From Dromiciops gliroides (taxonomy: Eukaryota; Chordata; Mammalia; Microbiotheria; Microbiotheriidae), in NCBI RefSeq assembly GCF_019393635.1, contig NC_057864.1:87372382-87436381 (forward strand): a DNA stretch of 64,000 nt, written 5' to 3'. Both the position numbers and the translations under genes were made by a program. Shown one piece after another: positions 1-9,830 of this stretch (position 1 is its first letter; the number at the start of each line of letters is the position of its first letter). The notes below the pieces were generated by a model. The model was not told where the DNA came from and searched no databases. It was given only the letters and a program-made list of their open reading frames with translations.

Positions 1-259
1 AGGATGATAAAATCTATTCATCTATATTTCTATCAGTCTGTCTGTCTGTGTATCTTTCTAAGTGGCTTTAGATTAGGCTTGGAACAAAAAGGTTCATATA
101 CACATTAAATAGCTAGTCAATTTGCTCAATTCAGTACATAACCAAGAAAGTCATCAGGGAAAAATTCCCTAATATTTCAACTTTTAAAAAAATTTTAGTG
201 CACTAACATGTTACCAAGTCTTATAGATTGTGGAAGTAGAAGCAATATGGTATTTTAAC

Positions 260-480
260 AGGGAATCAGGAAGTTTTGGAATTGGAATCACAAAGATCTG
301 AATTTGAATCCTACCTCAAAGTAAACCCAAGCAAGTCACAACCTCTCTAAATGCAACCCTTTACACATCTCTAAGATTAGGACAATAATAAAATTTACCT
401 CACAGTTATGATGTAGGTTCAAATAATATAATGTATATTTCCAACCTTAAAGTACTATGCAGCTGTCAACCATAACTACT
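260..480 (+). repeat. MIR/THER1-like CORE-SINE relic
   Basis: The order of degraded blocks matches a mammalian CORE-SINE read forwards: 'gaatttgaatcctacctc', then 'aagcaagtcacaacctctct', then 'taagattaggacaataata', then a 3' part ending near 'cttaaagtactatgcag'. This is the MIR/THER1 pattern (tRNA-like head, CORE, L2-type tail). It is strongly diverged, so the ends are approximate and the subfamily is not assigned. Confidence 0.6.
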
Positions 481-527
481 GCAAAAAATACTGAGAGATA
501 TAAAGCTCCTGTCAGTCAGCCAGTTAA

Positions 528-928
528 GTAAACTTTATTAAGCATCAACTATGTAGCAGGCACTGTGCTAAGTGCTGAGGATACAAACAAAGGGAAAAGA
601 TAATCCCTGTCCTCAAGGATCTCAAAGTTGGACATGGGAATCAAAAGGCAAAACCCACATCTAAATGGGACAAATATGAAATAATTTTAAAAAAGGACTA
701 AAATTGAGAGAGAATGGGAATGGTTTCCTATAGAAGACAGGATTTTAACTGAGACTTGAAGGAAGTCATTGAAGCCAAGAAGCAGAAATCAGAAGTGACA
801 GGATTCCAGGTGTGTGGGGATGGGAGTGGGGGGAGTGGAGGGGTACAAGCAACCAGTAAAATTGCCTGGAATCAGGAGATGGAATATCTTATTAAGGAAC
901 AAGGAATCCAAAGTCACTAGATTGGAGA

Positions 929-977
<49 letters not shown>

Positions 978-1018
978 GACAGGAAAAGTAGGGTAGAAGT
1001 TTAAATGTCCCACAGAGA
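528..1018 (-). mobile_element. L2 LINE 3' region, antisense, left half
   Basis: The segment opens with 'aactttattaagcatcaac' and 'caggcactgtgctaagtgct', the reverse complement of the L2 3' tail, and continues into antisense 3'-UTR and late-ORF sequence ('actgagacttgaaggaagtc', 'gttccaggtgtgtgggg'-like block). The same element resumes at about 1833, so it was split by an L1 insertion. A TG microsatellite lies inside it. It is old and heavily mutated, with no coding capacity. Confidence 0.7.
930..975. repeat. (TG)n microsatellite
   Basis: Uninterrupted TG dinucleotide run of about 23 units inside the antisense L2 fragment. The peptides it produces in several frames (VCVCVC, HTHTHT) are artefacts. 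Confidence 0.97.
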
Positions 1019-1615
1019 AAGGGAAAAGGACCCACATGTATAAAAATATTTATAGCTGCTCTTTTTGTGGTGGCAAGGAATTGGAAATTGAGGGGTTGCT
1101 CATCATATGCAGAATGGCTGAACAAGTTGTGGTATATGAATGTAATGGAATTCTATTGTGCTGTAAGAAACAGTGAGCAGGAGGAGTTCAGAGAAACTTG
1201 GAAAGACTTGCATGAACTGATGATGAGTGAGACGAACAGAACCAGAAGAACATTGTACACAGTATCATCAACATTGTGTGTTGATCTACTGTGATGGACT
1301 AGATTCTTCTCACCAATGCAATGGTACAGAAAAGTCCCAGGGAACTCATGATGGAAGGGGACCTCCAAATCCAGAAGAAAAAAAAGAACTGTGGAGTAGA
1401 GATGCTGATTGAACCATACTATTTCTTATGCTTTTGGCACTGTTGTTTTTCTATTTTGAGGTTTTTCCTCATTGCTCTGATTCTTCTCTTATAACATGAG
1501 TAATGCAGAAATGTTTAATGTTATTATATATATATATAATACATATATGTATATATGTGTGTATGTGTATATATATACATATATATACACACATATATAT
1601 GCATATATGCATATA

Positions 1616-1679
<64 letters not shown>

Positions 1680-1832
1680 CTATATCAGATTACCGGCTGA
1701 ATAGGGGAGGGGGGATGGAAGGAGGGGAGGGAGGGAGAAAAATCTGAATTTGGAAAGCTTGTATCAACAAATGTTGAGAACTATTTTTACATGTAACTGG
1801 AAAAAATAAAATACTTTATTCAGAAAAAAAAA
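1019..1832 (+). mobile_element. L1 3' end (ORF2 C-terminus plus 3' UTR)
   Basis: A 5'-truncated L1 on the forward strand. The first part encodes the remnant ORF2 C-terminus, with residues resembling 'ARNWKLRG', 'EWLNKLWYMNVMEFYCA' and 'FRETWKDLHELM'. These align with the 'AKTWNQPKCP...IKKMWYIYTMEYYSAIK' end of mammalian L1 ORF2. Then come a 3' UTR with an internal AT microsatellite, a G-rich tract at 1703-1735, and 'aaaaaataaaatac' followed by a short A tail at about 1800-1832. The frame is broken by stops. It sits inside an antisense L2. A close relative with the same 3' UTR lies at 53850-54345. Confidence 0.88.
1518..1675. repeat. AT-rich compound microsatellite in the L1 3' UTR
   Basis: Interrupted TATA/TATG/CATA repeats pass into a pure AT run from about 1619 to 1674. 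It occupies the same place in the L1 3' UTR as the AT run at 54149-54186, so it grew from an AT stretch native to that L1 family. Confidence 0.95.
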
Positions 1833-2000
1833 TTTCCAATAGTGAGTCTATATTTGATCCTGGGTATGATAGGGAGCCATTAGAATTTACTGAGTAGGGG
1901 AGGTAACATGATGTGATCTCTGATTTAAATAAATAACTTTGCCAGCTGAGTAGAGGATAGATAGTCCATCCTAAAGGATTGTATAGCATAGTAAGGTAGA
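1833..2000 (-). mobile_element. L2 LINE 3' region, antisense, right half
   Basis: This continues the element interrupted at 1018. 'atatttgatcctgggtatga', 'tagggagccattagaattta' and 'agtaggggaggtaacatgat' match the antisense L2 3' region just beyond the point reached on the left side. The two halves flank the L1 insertion colinearly. Confidence 0.7.
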
Positions 2001-2701
2001 TAAGATATATATAAAATTCACAATGCAAAATAGAAGATAAATGTGTAGGAAAGTTTCAAATATATTTCTTTGAGAAATAAAAGGGAAAGATTACTTCCAG
2101 ATGACTGAATTAATCAATTAATTCAGTCAAAAAGTTTGATACAGTAGAGAAAGAATGCAAGAATATTCATTTCCAGATCCTTTCACTGAGAAGTTTGGCT
2201 ATTCTTCTTTCTTAACACATGAAGAATTATTAATTTGGGGTTTAACAACCCTTTAAGAATATTATTTTTGTTATAAGAAAACTTTTTCTCATAGTTTCAT
2301 CACAGTGTATTTTAAATGTGGTTATTAGGATACATGACTTATCTGAAGGTTTAATATATTGACTTTCACTGAATCTTGAGTATATTATGCAATTTTCAAT
2401 CTTTTGGCTTAGGATGTACTTTGTCAGCTCTTATCATTTTATTTAATAAGAATATAGACCATTCATGTAAATATTGTCGTCTCAGAGCAAGTTTCAGAAT
2501 CAGAAACAAGTAACAAAAATGACCATTTTCATAAAGATAGCCAGATTAGAAACACTACTAAGTTTAAACTGATTTTTAAAATGAAAACAGAGCAGATGAA
2601 ACAGAAAGTTTGATATATTATTTGTCATTAATGGCTATGAAGAAATTGAATATTTTACTTTCCAGGGACAGTGAGGTCAAAAATCAAAGGATGATGTAAT
2701 C
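2001..2701. other. Unassigned AT-rich sequence
   Basis: I see no gene, no repeat I can name, and no simple-sequence array of note. It is AT-rich with short A and T runs and ends at the TSD of the next SINE. Confidence 0.6.
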
Positions 2702-2716
2702 CAAAGCAGTGCTTTC

Positions 2717-2852
2717 GGGGCAGCTAGATGGCGCAGTGGTTAAAGCACCGGCCCTGGATTCAGGAGTACCTGAGTTCAAATCCGGCCTCGGACACTTGAC
2801 ACTTACTAGCTGTGTGACCCTGGGCAAGTCACTTAACCCCCATTGCCTGCAA

Positions 2853-2885
<33 letters not shown>

Positions 2886-2886
2886 A
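2717..2886 (+). mobile_element. WSINE1-like CORE-SINE with perfect 15-bp TSD
   Basis: It starts 'ggggcagctagatggcgcag', carries the tRNA-like B-box region 'gagttcaaatccggcctc' and 'actagctgtgtgaccctggg', and ends in an A-rich (aaaac)n tail. Flanking copies of 'caaagcagtgctttc' at 2702-2716 and 2887-2901 are a perfect TSD, the signature of L1-type target-primed integration. Low divergence and intact TSD suggest a fairly young insertion. Confidence 0.95.
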
Positions 2887-2901
2887 CAAAGCAGTGCTTT
2901 C

Positions 2902-3395
2902 TAAATCCAGTGGTATTTTTTGAAGCATGTTGTTTGAAGCTAAATTTATATTTAAAAGATATAAGCTCTCTGAGGAAAGTCTTCTATAATCTGTTATGGA
3001 AGCAGTTTGTGAGGTCAGGAATGTTAAAGTATGGTTCTCATGGTAATTATATATAAATATTAAATTTCACATGAAGAAGAAACTCTCCTTTACAAAGCTA
3101 AGAAGGTAGAGAAGGGTTTACCCTTAACAAGTTTATAAGATTTTTGTTTTTATATCTTTAAGATCATCACCCATATTAAAGCTTCTTGTAACCAAAAAAA
3201 GGAAATTTAAAGTCAATAAAAAATTATTTCATTGAATAACCTATGTTACACCCTATATGCTATGCCTTACTTTTCTACTTAATTGGGTTGAGCTGCAGTT
3301 TCCTTGTTTGTAAATTAGGAACAATATTACATACTAAAACTGATAGAATTGTTCTGAGGATTAATGTACTCCTTACTTACCTCAACTTCTTAGAA
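2902..3395. other. Unassigned sequence
   Basis: Unique-looking AT-rich DNA between two SINEs. I recognise no exon, promoter or repeat family. Confidence 0.5.
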
Positions 3396-3410
3396 TAATC
3401 AATTCTTTTT

Positions 3411-3613
3411 TTTTGTTTTGTTTTGGTTTTTTGTTTTTGTTTTGTTTTGTTTTTTGTTTTGTTTTGTTTTGTTTTTTGCGGGGCAATGGGGGTTAAGTGA
3501 CTTGCTCAGGGTCACACATCTAGTAATTGTCAAGTGTCTGAGGCTGGATTTGAACTCAGGAACTCCTGAATCCAGGGCCGGTGCTTTATCCACTGTGCCA
3601 CCTAGCTGCCCCC
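3411..3613 (-). mobile_element. WSINE1-like CORE-SINE, antisense
   Basis: Reverse-strand copy: a long T-rich (ttttg)n tail, then 'ggggcaatgggggttaagtg', 'gtcacacatctagtaattgt', and the head end 'ccacctagctgcccc'. The 15-bp TSD 'taatcaattcttttt' is at 3396-3410 and 3614-3628. Confidence 0.94.
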
Positions 3614-3654
3614 TAATCAATTCTTTTTAAAGATGCAAGTCAGGTGCTACCTGG

Positions 3655-3825
3655 AAGAATGGTAGAATGGTTAAAAAATAGAGTTTAGATATAAAGGCCT
3701 TGTGTTACTATAAACAATCCACTTAAAACACCCTGGGTCTTAGTTTCTTTATTTGTAAAATGAGGGACTTGGACTAAATGAATTATTGTTTCCCTTCCAT
3801 ATCTAAATCTATGATCCCAAGATCT
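3655..3825 (+). repeat. MIR-like CORE-SINE relic
   Basis: Degraded CORE-SINE with the characteristic end 'tttgtaaaatgagggacttg', 'gactaaatgaatta', then 'atctaaatctatgatccc', a typical MIR-family 3' end. The head is poorly preserved, so the left boundary is approximate. Confidence 0.6.
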
Positions 3826-4045
3826 TTTTTCTCAAACATCATCCTTGATTTCTCAGTGATATTTCATACTTTTGACAATGTTTGCCTGGAGACTTTCTTC
3901 CATCTAGGGTTTTGTAAAATGACCCCCTTTTGGCTGTCCTCCTTTCATAACTCCTATTTCTCCTTTGTTGGACTATCATCTATATCACATCTCCTAAATG
4001 GGGAATGTATGTCAAGTTTTTGACCTGCCTTGACCCTTCTTCAAT

Positions 4046-4118
<73 letters not shown>

Positions 4119-4756
4119 GTCTCTCTGTCTCTCTGTCTCTCCCCTCCCTCCCCCTCATATCCCCTCAGACTATAATTTTCATTTTATATTGCCTATAAAT
4201 GATCCTCTATTCAAAGTATATAGCTCTAGACTCCTAGTTCATTTTCTGAACTGCAGGAACATATTACCAATTCTCTATTTTTCTATTTTGAAGTAGATGT
4301 CCCATAGCTTTCTCAGATGCAACATGTACAAAACAGAATTCATTATCTTTCCCTCAAACTCACCCCAACCTTTTCCAAACTTCTTTATTTCTAACCTGGG
4401 CATCAAAATCTTGCCAGTTTTTCCAATCTTTTCCAGGTTTACAACTTTGATGTTCTCAACCTCTCTAACCTCTCCAAATCCTCCAAACCTTATCTACTCT
4501 CCACGTACATCTCTTAAGTCTGTTAGCTTCTCTATGCTGAGATGAATACAACCTAATTTATGTCATCACCTCTTCCCCAGAGTAATTACTATTGAATTCA
4601 ATAGCCTCTTAATGTATTTCTTTACCTCAGAGATCCCTCCTCTGCAATCTATATTCTATATTACTGGCAAAATAACTCACAAATGCAGGTCTGACTATAT
4701 TATACTCGTTCAAATACACTGTAATTTCTCCCTATTTTATCTAGGAACAAATCACT
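3826..4756 (+). pseudogene. L2 LINE ORF2 relic, left part
   Basis: Sense-strand L2 reverse-transcriptase ORF remnant. The recognisable stretch at 4297-4345 reads approximately 'MSHSFLRCNMYKTEFIIFP', matching the L2 RT segment of the form 'HLKLNMSKTELIIFP'. Downstream nucleotides match the region that in L2 leads to 'gcaggtctgaccatgtcact'. A CT microsatellite has expanded inside it. The element is cut at about 4756 by an RTE-like relic and resumes at 6004. Stops and frameshifts abolish coding. Confidence 0.72.
4051..4142. repeat. (CT)n microsatellite
   Basis: Run of about 30 CT units, passing into (CTCTCTGT)n at its right end, inside the L2 relic. The long serine/leucine peptide it spells is an artefact. 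Confidence 0.97.
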
Positions 4757-4904
4757 TGGAGAGGATGTCTATGATTGGTCCAGCACTCTGTGCCATCACC
4801 TTCATCTCTCTTACACTCTGCCTGTCTGTGTCCCTTACAATGTTGTGTAGTCTATTAAGTGCCAATGCTTGCTATGAGGGTACATCCACTACATTTTGTT
4901 GTTT

Positions 4905-5340
4905 TTAGCTAAATGGAAGACATTGTTGTTGATGAGAAGGTAATGAGATATTAAAGTCTTCTGTAGTTAAGTGTCTATTGCTGTTGATGTTTCTGACTCT
5001 GTTCTTCCCAAGGACTCCCTGCCATATCTGATATTCCATGTCTACTCTAGTGTGGAAGTCACCCAGAATTACAAACATGTTCTCTTTTGACACATTGATG
5101 ATAAAGGTCTCCAAGTCTTATACTTTTTCTTTGGCCTCATCAAGTTTCATCATGGTGCACGCATATAACTAATATGGATGGTTTGGCACTTTCCTACTAG
5201 TTTCAGTCACATCACCACGAGATTTTTGTTCACTTCTTTTAGGAGGTGTAGAAGCTTGCTGACTAGATGAGATCTGATTGCAAAACTTATACCAGCTTCA
5301 CATTACTTCTCATTACAACAGCCACACCAGAAAATGTATA
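4905..5340 (-). pseudogene. RTE-like LINE relic: endonuclease domain, inverted
   Basis: On the minus strand the segment translates to an apurinic-like endonuclease remnant: 'FVILGDFHTRVDMEYQIW' followed by 'QGVLGKN' and 'NSN'. This matches the 'LILLGDFNARVG...WQGVLG...KCNSNG' core of RTE-class LINE endonucleases; the GDF-x-(A/T)-RV motif is the key one. Further upstream on the minus strand a degraded 'CTMMKLDEAKEKV' matches the 'APTMTNPDEVKDKF' stretch preceding it. It faces away from the C-terminal part at 5380-6003, with no RT domain between them. Confidence 0.75.
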
Positions 5341-5379
5341 TTTAGGTCTGACTTCAGTAAGTTGGCCCTCATTTGCCAG

Positions 5380-6003
5380 TTTTATTTTATGCCTGTGAAA
5401 CCTGGACAATCTACCAGTAGCATGCAGAAAATGTAACTACCTCCACTTGTATTAGGAATATTCTGAAGATTACTCAGAACAATAACATACTAGACAGTAA
5501 GGTCCTCTCAAGCTGAAGGGGCAAACATTCAAATTCTACTGCAGAGAGTGCAGTTCTGATGGGGGCTGGCAATGTATCCTGAGCACCACTTATAAATTTA
5601 CATACAATAGTATTTTATGGAGAACTTGTACAATGCACATGTTCACATGGAGGTCAGAAGAAGCAATACAAGGACACTGTCAATGTCTCTCTGAAGAACT
5701 TAATATGAATTGTGAGACATGATAGATACTGGGAAAGGACTACCCAGCATACATAGTATGCCCACATCAAAGAAGGTGCTGTGCTGTGTAAGCAAAGACA
5801 AATTACACTAGCTCAAAAGAAATCTGAGATACTCAAATCTAGCAACATATCCATCTCAAATATTCATATGGACTATTCATGCATGATCTGTGGTAGATCT
5901 TTCTGAGCTTAGGCTTGTATTGGCCTGATCAGCCACATTCTAACACATTTGACCCCAATATCATGATGCTATTGATCCTCTTCAAGTACAAAGAATGAAC
6001 ACC
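5380..6003 (+). pseudogene. RTE-like LINE relic: C-terminal region and 3' end
   Basis: On the plus strand broken frames show 'YACETWTIYQ', later 'GELVQCTCSHGGQKKQYKD', and a terminal C2H2-like finger 'CMICGRSF' ... 'SHILTH' (5880-5950, with two stops inside). This is the C-terminal layout of a non-LTR endonuclease/RT protein. The last ~50 bases ('tgatgctattgatcctcttc' onward) match the tail of the CORE-SINE at 46553-46864, so this LINE family may have mobilised that SINE. Placement on opposite strand to its endonuclease half suggests an inverted insertion. Confidence 0.72.
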
Positions 6004-6718
6004 AGAAATAAAATGCCTTTCAAAATTCCTTCATAATTTTAAGTCTTTAACAACTTTGCTCTCCAATCTGCCTAGCTAGCCTTCTAAATTGCTTTATGCA
6101 CATTCTGTGGTATAGGGAAATTGACCTTCTTGCTGTTTCTTGAACATTGCCCTCAATTCTCTATCCCTGCCTTTGAATGAGCTTCTTTCCTAGAATACAC
6201 TATGTCCTCACTTCTTCTTAGAATCTGGTTTCTTTCAAAATTCAGCTCAAGAACATTTTTAATATAAAACCATTCTTGCTTCCCCACCCCAAATTATTTT
6301 GCATAAATCTTTATTTGCTTTTCCATATCCCTTCATATAATGTAATTTCTTCTTGGTCAAGAACTCTTTTATTCTTATTTTGATTTGACAAGATTGTACT
6401 ACAATGACTATGGTTAGATAAGACTTTCTGAGCAATGTGGTACAGTCTTTCAGGACTTTGGGCTTCTGGCTTAGTGACACTAAAATACAAAAGGAAAATT
6501 TGCTGCATCTTCACATAGGCTTTCTGGGAGCTATCTGCTTTCATTTCCTTTTGGGGACACCAGCTGTTAGTGCTCATTTCCTCCTTAAATTTTCATATAT
6601 GTATAAATCTTTGTATATAGTATGTATGCTAATAGAAATTAGTCCTCCTGAAAGTAGGAACTTTTTATTTTGACTTCACACTTAGTAGGTACCTAATAAA
6701 AGCTTACTGAATTGAATA
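6004..6718 (+). mobile_element. L2 LINE 3' part, right half
   Basis: Continuation of the L2 broken at 4756. 'aagtctttaacaactttgct' corresponds to the L2 segment 'aaagcccttcacaacctggc', then 'cttgctgtttcttgaacatt', then the tail 'acacttagtaggtacctaat' with 'aataaaagcttactgaattg'. A stretch at about 6380-6590 fits L2 poorly and may be another small insert. Confidence 0.72.
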
Positions 6719-6922
6719 AATATATTTAAAGTGCTTCATAGATCTCAAATATTATAGCAATATCAGTTACTTTATTGGATGTTTTAATCAAATGCTACAG
6801 ATAATTTTATTTAAATAAAATTCAAAATATGAATGCAATTTGGATTACATTTTTAGATTTGAACTATTAAAAATCCATCCCTTCTCTGCATTAAGTAAAT
6901 AATAGTTCCTTAGAATTTAACC

Positions 6923-7075
6923 TTTTTTTTTTTTTTTTTGCAGGGCCATGGGGGTTAAGTGACTTGCCCAGGGTCACACAGCTAGTAAGTGTCAAGTGTC
7001 TGAGGCTGGATTTGAACTCAGGTACTCTTGAATCCAGGGCCGGTACTTTATCCACTGCGCCACCTAGCTGCCCCC
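6923..7075 (-). mobile_element. WSINE1-like CORE-SINE, antisense
   Basis: Poly-T then 'gcagggccatgggggttaag' through to 'gcgccacctagctgccccc'. The flanks are diverged but alignable ('atagttccttagaatttaac' before, 'atagttcctttgaactaaat' after), indicating a TSD of about 20 bp with several substitutions and a small indel, so this copy is older than its neighbours. Confidence 0.92.
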
Positions 7076-7099
7076 ATAGTTCCTTTGAACTAAATACCT

Positions 7100-8439
7100 T
7101 TTTCTAATATCCTTTGATTAATTTCTGTCTATTCCTACTAATGAAAGGGAAACTAGGATGCATGAATTATAATATTTTAGTAATATAATTTAGATTTTTC
7201 TAAGGAAAATATTCTAAGTATCCATCTAATGTGTTACTTTTAAAATAAACAATAAGAATATATAATTTAAATATATTTAATTTAAACTTGATTCATAATT
7301 ATTAAAAACAATTACAGTCTTGGATGATTTTACAAGGGCTTGATATCAATAATACCTGTGTACCATTAAAGAGCTTTGTTATTTGATTGATTATTTGAAT
7401 ACTGGGGATATCAATATGCCTGCTGTATTTTAGTTTTTGCTCCATTTTGATCTTTTACAGCTACTGGTGGCTATAGAATTGCCCAAGATACAGAACATAG
7501 GCAGAAACATGCAGGAATCATTTTAAGTGTTGTTAGTTCCAAAACATTACAAGAAAGCAAACTCTGCCAGGAGCTGTTTTTCAAGGAATGCTACTGCAGA
7601 CAAAAACTGCTGAAAGCACATTTGATATACTGGGTAACATAAACTACTGTATGAACTACCAGCTGGCTTATGATGTAGAACAAAGCAATTTAATATTTAG
7701 AGGTAGAGGTAGAGAAGTAATTTACATTTCTACAACATGACTATGAGGTTGCTGAGATATAAGCCCATAGAAACTGTTTTGATGATTTACCTTGATTTTG
7801 TTTTTAATGAGTACGCAATCTATTGAAACTATGTCAGATACATTGGGCATCCAACCTTCAAATATACTTTTTGCTTAAATCACCTGGTCAGCATCTGTAG
7901 TATTTTGTTTTGTTTGAAGTTTGATGTCATCCTAGTTCTCTAATTTATGGTCTTTTATGTGAACAAGGTGTTCTACTACCCACAATTGCACATGCTAGCA
8001 GGATTTGGGTTATTGTTTTTCCCTTTGTTGATATAAGTATGGGGGTGTGTATATATGCACGTGTGGTTATTGTCCCTGCACCTCCCATCCCTGCATCCCA
8101 TGTGTGTATATATTTTTACCTCACCTAAATAGAAAACTGTACTATGGTCTTTTCTATGGGTATTTACTGTACCTCTACTCATATAGAACTTAGCACTGAG
8201 AGCTTGTTTTCCTTATTACATTGGGGCTAGGCAAAAGAATGCCAATGCAACAATGAAAATTCATCACAATGATACCAGAAAAAAAATGTGAGGGCATGCG
8301 CTACTAAGCAAATACTTCAAGCATTAGAAAGGCTGACATATGGAAAAGGGAGCAAACATATTTTTCTTGGCCTCACAGGACAAAGCAAGATACAGTGGAT
8401 AGATGTTGCAAAAATGTAAATTTAGACTTTTCAGAGAAT
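7100..8439. other. Unassigned, mostly unique sequence
   Basis: No gene and no confidently named repeat. The block 7460-7700 is less AT-rich and looks unique; I note it as a weak candidate for conserved non-coding DNA but have no conservation data. A short TG/TA-rich patch is at 8040-8115. Confidence 0.45.
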
Positions 8440-8666
8440 CAGATAATTTCATATTTGAAAGGGACATGAGCTGTAATCTAGTTCAACCCATAAGTGAAAC
8501 ATCATTATTATTACATCATACTCCATAAGCCTTTGCTTGAAGACCTCTGCTGAACAGAGACTATATTCCAAGGCAGGTTGTTACATTTTTGGATAGCTCT
8601 AGTTGTTAAGAAAAACATTAACCCATACATCAAACCTAATTCATCTCTTTTCAACTTCCAATCAAA
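8440..8666 (-). mobile_element. CR1/L3 LINE relic, antisense, left half
   Basis: 'agagaatcagataatttcat', 'tgaaagggacatgagctgta', 'tgcttgaagacctctgctga' and 'ggatagctctagttgttaag' follow, in order, the antisense 3' region of CR1/L3 LINEs. The element is interrupted by an L2 fragment and resumes at 8967. Confidence 0.65.
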
Positions 8667-8966
8667 TTCATCAAACATTTATTGAGAATTGATTTTGTGC
8701 AAGGCACTGTTCTCATTGCTAGGGATACAAAGAAAGAGAATAATTATCCCTACTCTCAAACTGTTTACATTTTATTGAAGGTTTATGACATATAAACAGA
8801 TAATTATAGACTTATTCAGATGAAAATGGAGAGAGAATAAAACTAGGAGGGTCAAGAAATGCTATCCATAGGTGGCATATAGATTAATGAATAAATGGTG
8901 CTCTTGCTTTTAAGAGGCAGAGGCTAGGAGGGAGTATATTTCAGGAATATGAGGCAGACAACTCTT
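8667..8966 (-). mobile_element. L2 LINE 3' fragment, antisense, inserted in CR1/L3
   Basis: 'tcaaacatttattgagaatt', 'caaggcactgttctcattgc' and 'tagggatacaaagaaagaga' are the antisense L2 tail. It sits between two colinear halves of a CR1/L3 relic, so L2 inserted later than CR1/L3 at this site. Confidence 0.68.
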
Positions 8967-9165
8967 CCAAATATTGATCCTACTTCTGAGTTCTGTATCC
9001 AAACAGAACACGCATAACCCCTCTACAAGAAAATGGCTCTTCAAATACTTGAAGATATTTAAAGTCTCTTGGGTTTTCTCTTCTTTATCCTTCCATAACA
9101 TAACCTTGAAGTATTTCACCATTACTAGGTCCTACCCTGTACTCTTCCCAAATTAGAAACGTCCT
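8967..9165 (-). mobile_element. CR1/L3 LINE relic, antisense, right half
   Basis: 'tggctcttcaaatacttgaa', 'gatatttaaagtctcttggg' and 'ttttctcttctttatccttc' correspond to the CR1/L3 block that follows the part seen at 8440-8666. No coding capacity. Confidence 0.62.
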
Positions 9166-9169
9166 TTCT

Positions 9170-9591
9170 AAAATGTGGTTCTAAACATTCAACCCCAAAG
9201 TTTAGATATTGTCTGTCTAAGTCAGAATACAGAAGACCTGTGACCCCCTTATTCCTAGAAGTTATGCTTCCCTGGCAGCTCAAAGTAATATTAGTTATTT
9301 TGGATTAATTATCATAGTTGACACATTGAGCCTGCAATCCACTAACACAACCAGATATTTTTATAGATATTTCCAAAAAATTTAGATTATGTACTGGGGT
9401 ATAACATTCAGTGAATTCTTATTTAGGTACAGAATTGACAAAATGGCCTCTGAGTCCCCGTTGGAAATGTGACATTCTGTTGATGTAAGAGCAACGGTCA
9501 ATAATTTAAACATTTTGAATGAAATACAACATGTAACACAGAATATACATAGAGTCAAGTCTTGGAAATATGCTTTTAAAAAATGCATTAC
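9170..9591. other. Unassigned sequence
   Basis: Nothing recognised between the CR1/L3 relic and the HAL1 5' end. The exact HAL1 left border and its TSD could not be fixed. Confidence 0.4.
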
Positions 9592-9830
9592 AGGTGGAGA
9601 TGGGGCACAGGCTCATTGAAGCTAACAGCCACAGTACACAAAGTTTTGCTGCCTGATTAATTAGTAAGTTGGCCTGTGGTGATCTATGACCAGAGAACAG
9701 GCCAGGCAAGTGTAGAACCTGTTCCTCCTTAAATCATACAACCTGGGACCCCTGAAGGTTGGAACAGTGCAGCCTGGAGACAGTGCCCCACTGTAAGAAG
9801 GAGTTAAAAGTCAAGTAAAAGACAGACAAG

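Noticed and set aside
1496..1747. Tyrosine/isoleucine-rich peptide
   Set aside because: Translation of the AT microsatellite within the L1 3' UTR.
2709..3056. 115-codon open stretch with 'GQLDGAVVKAPALDSGVPEF'
   Set aside because: Same phenomenon on the sense strand of a SINE; not coding.
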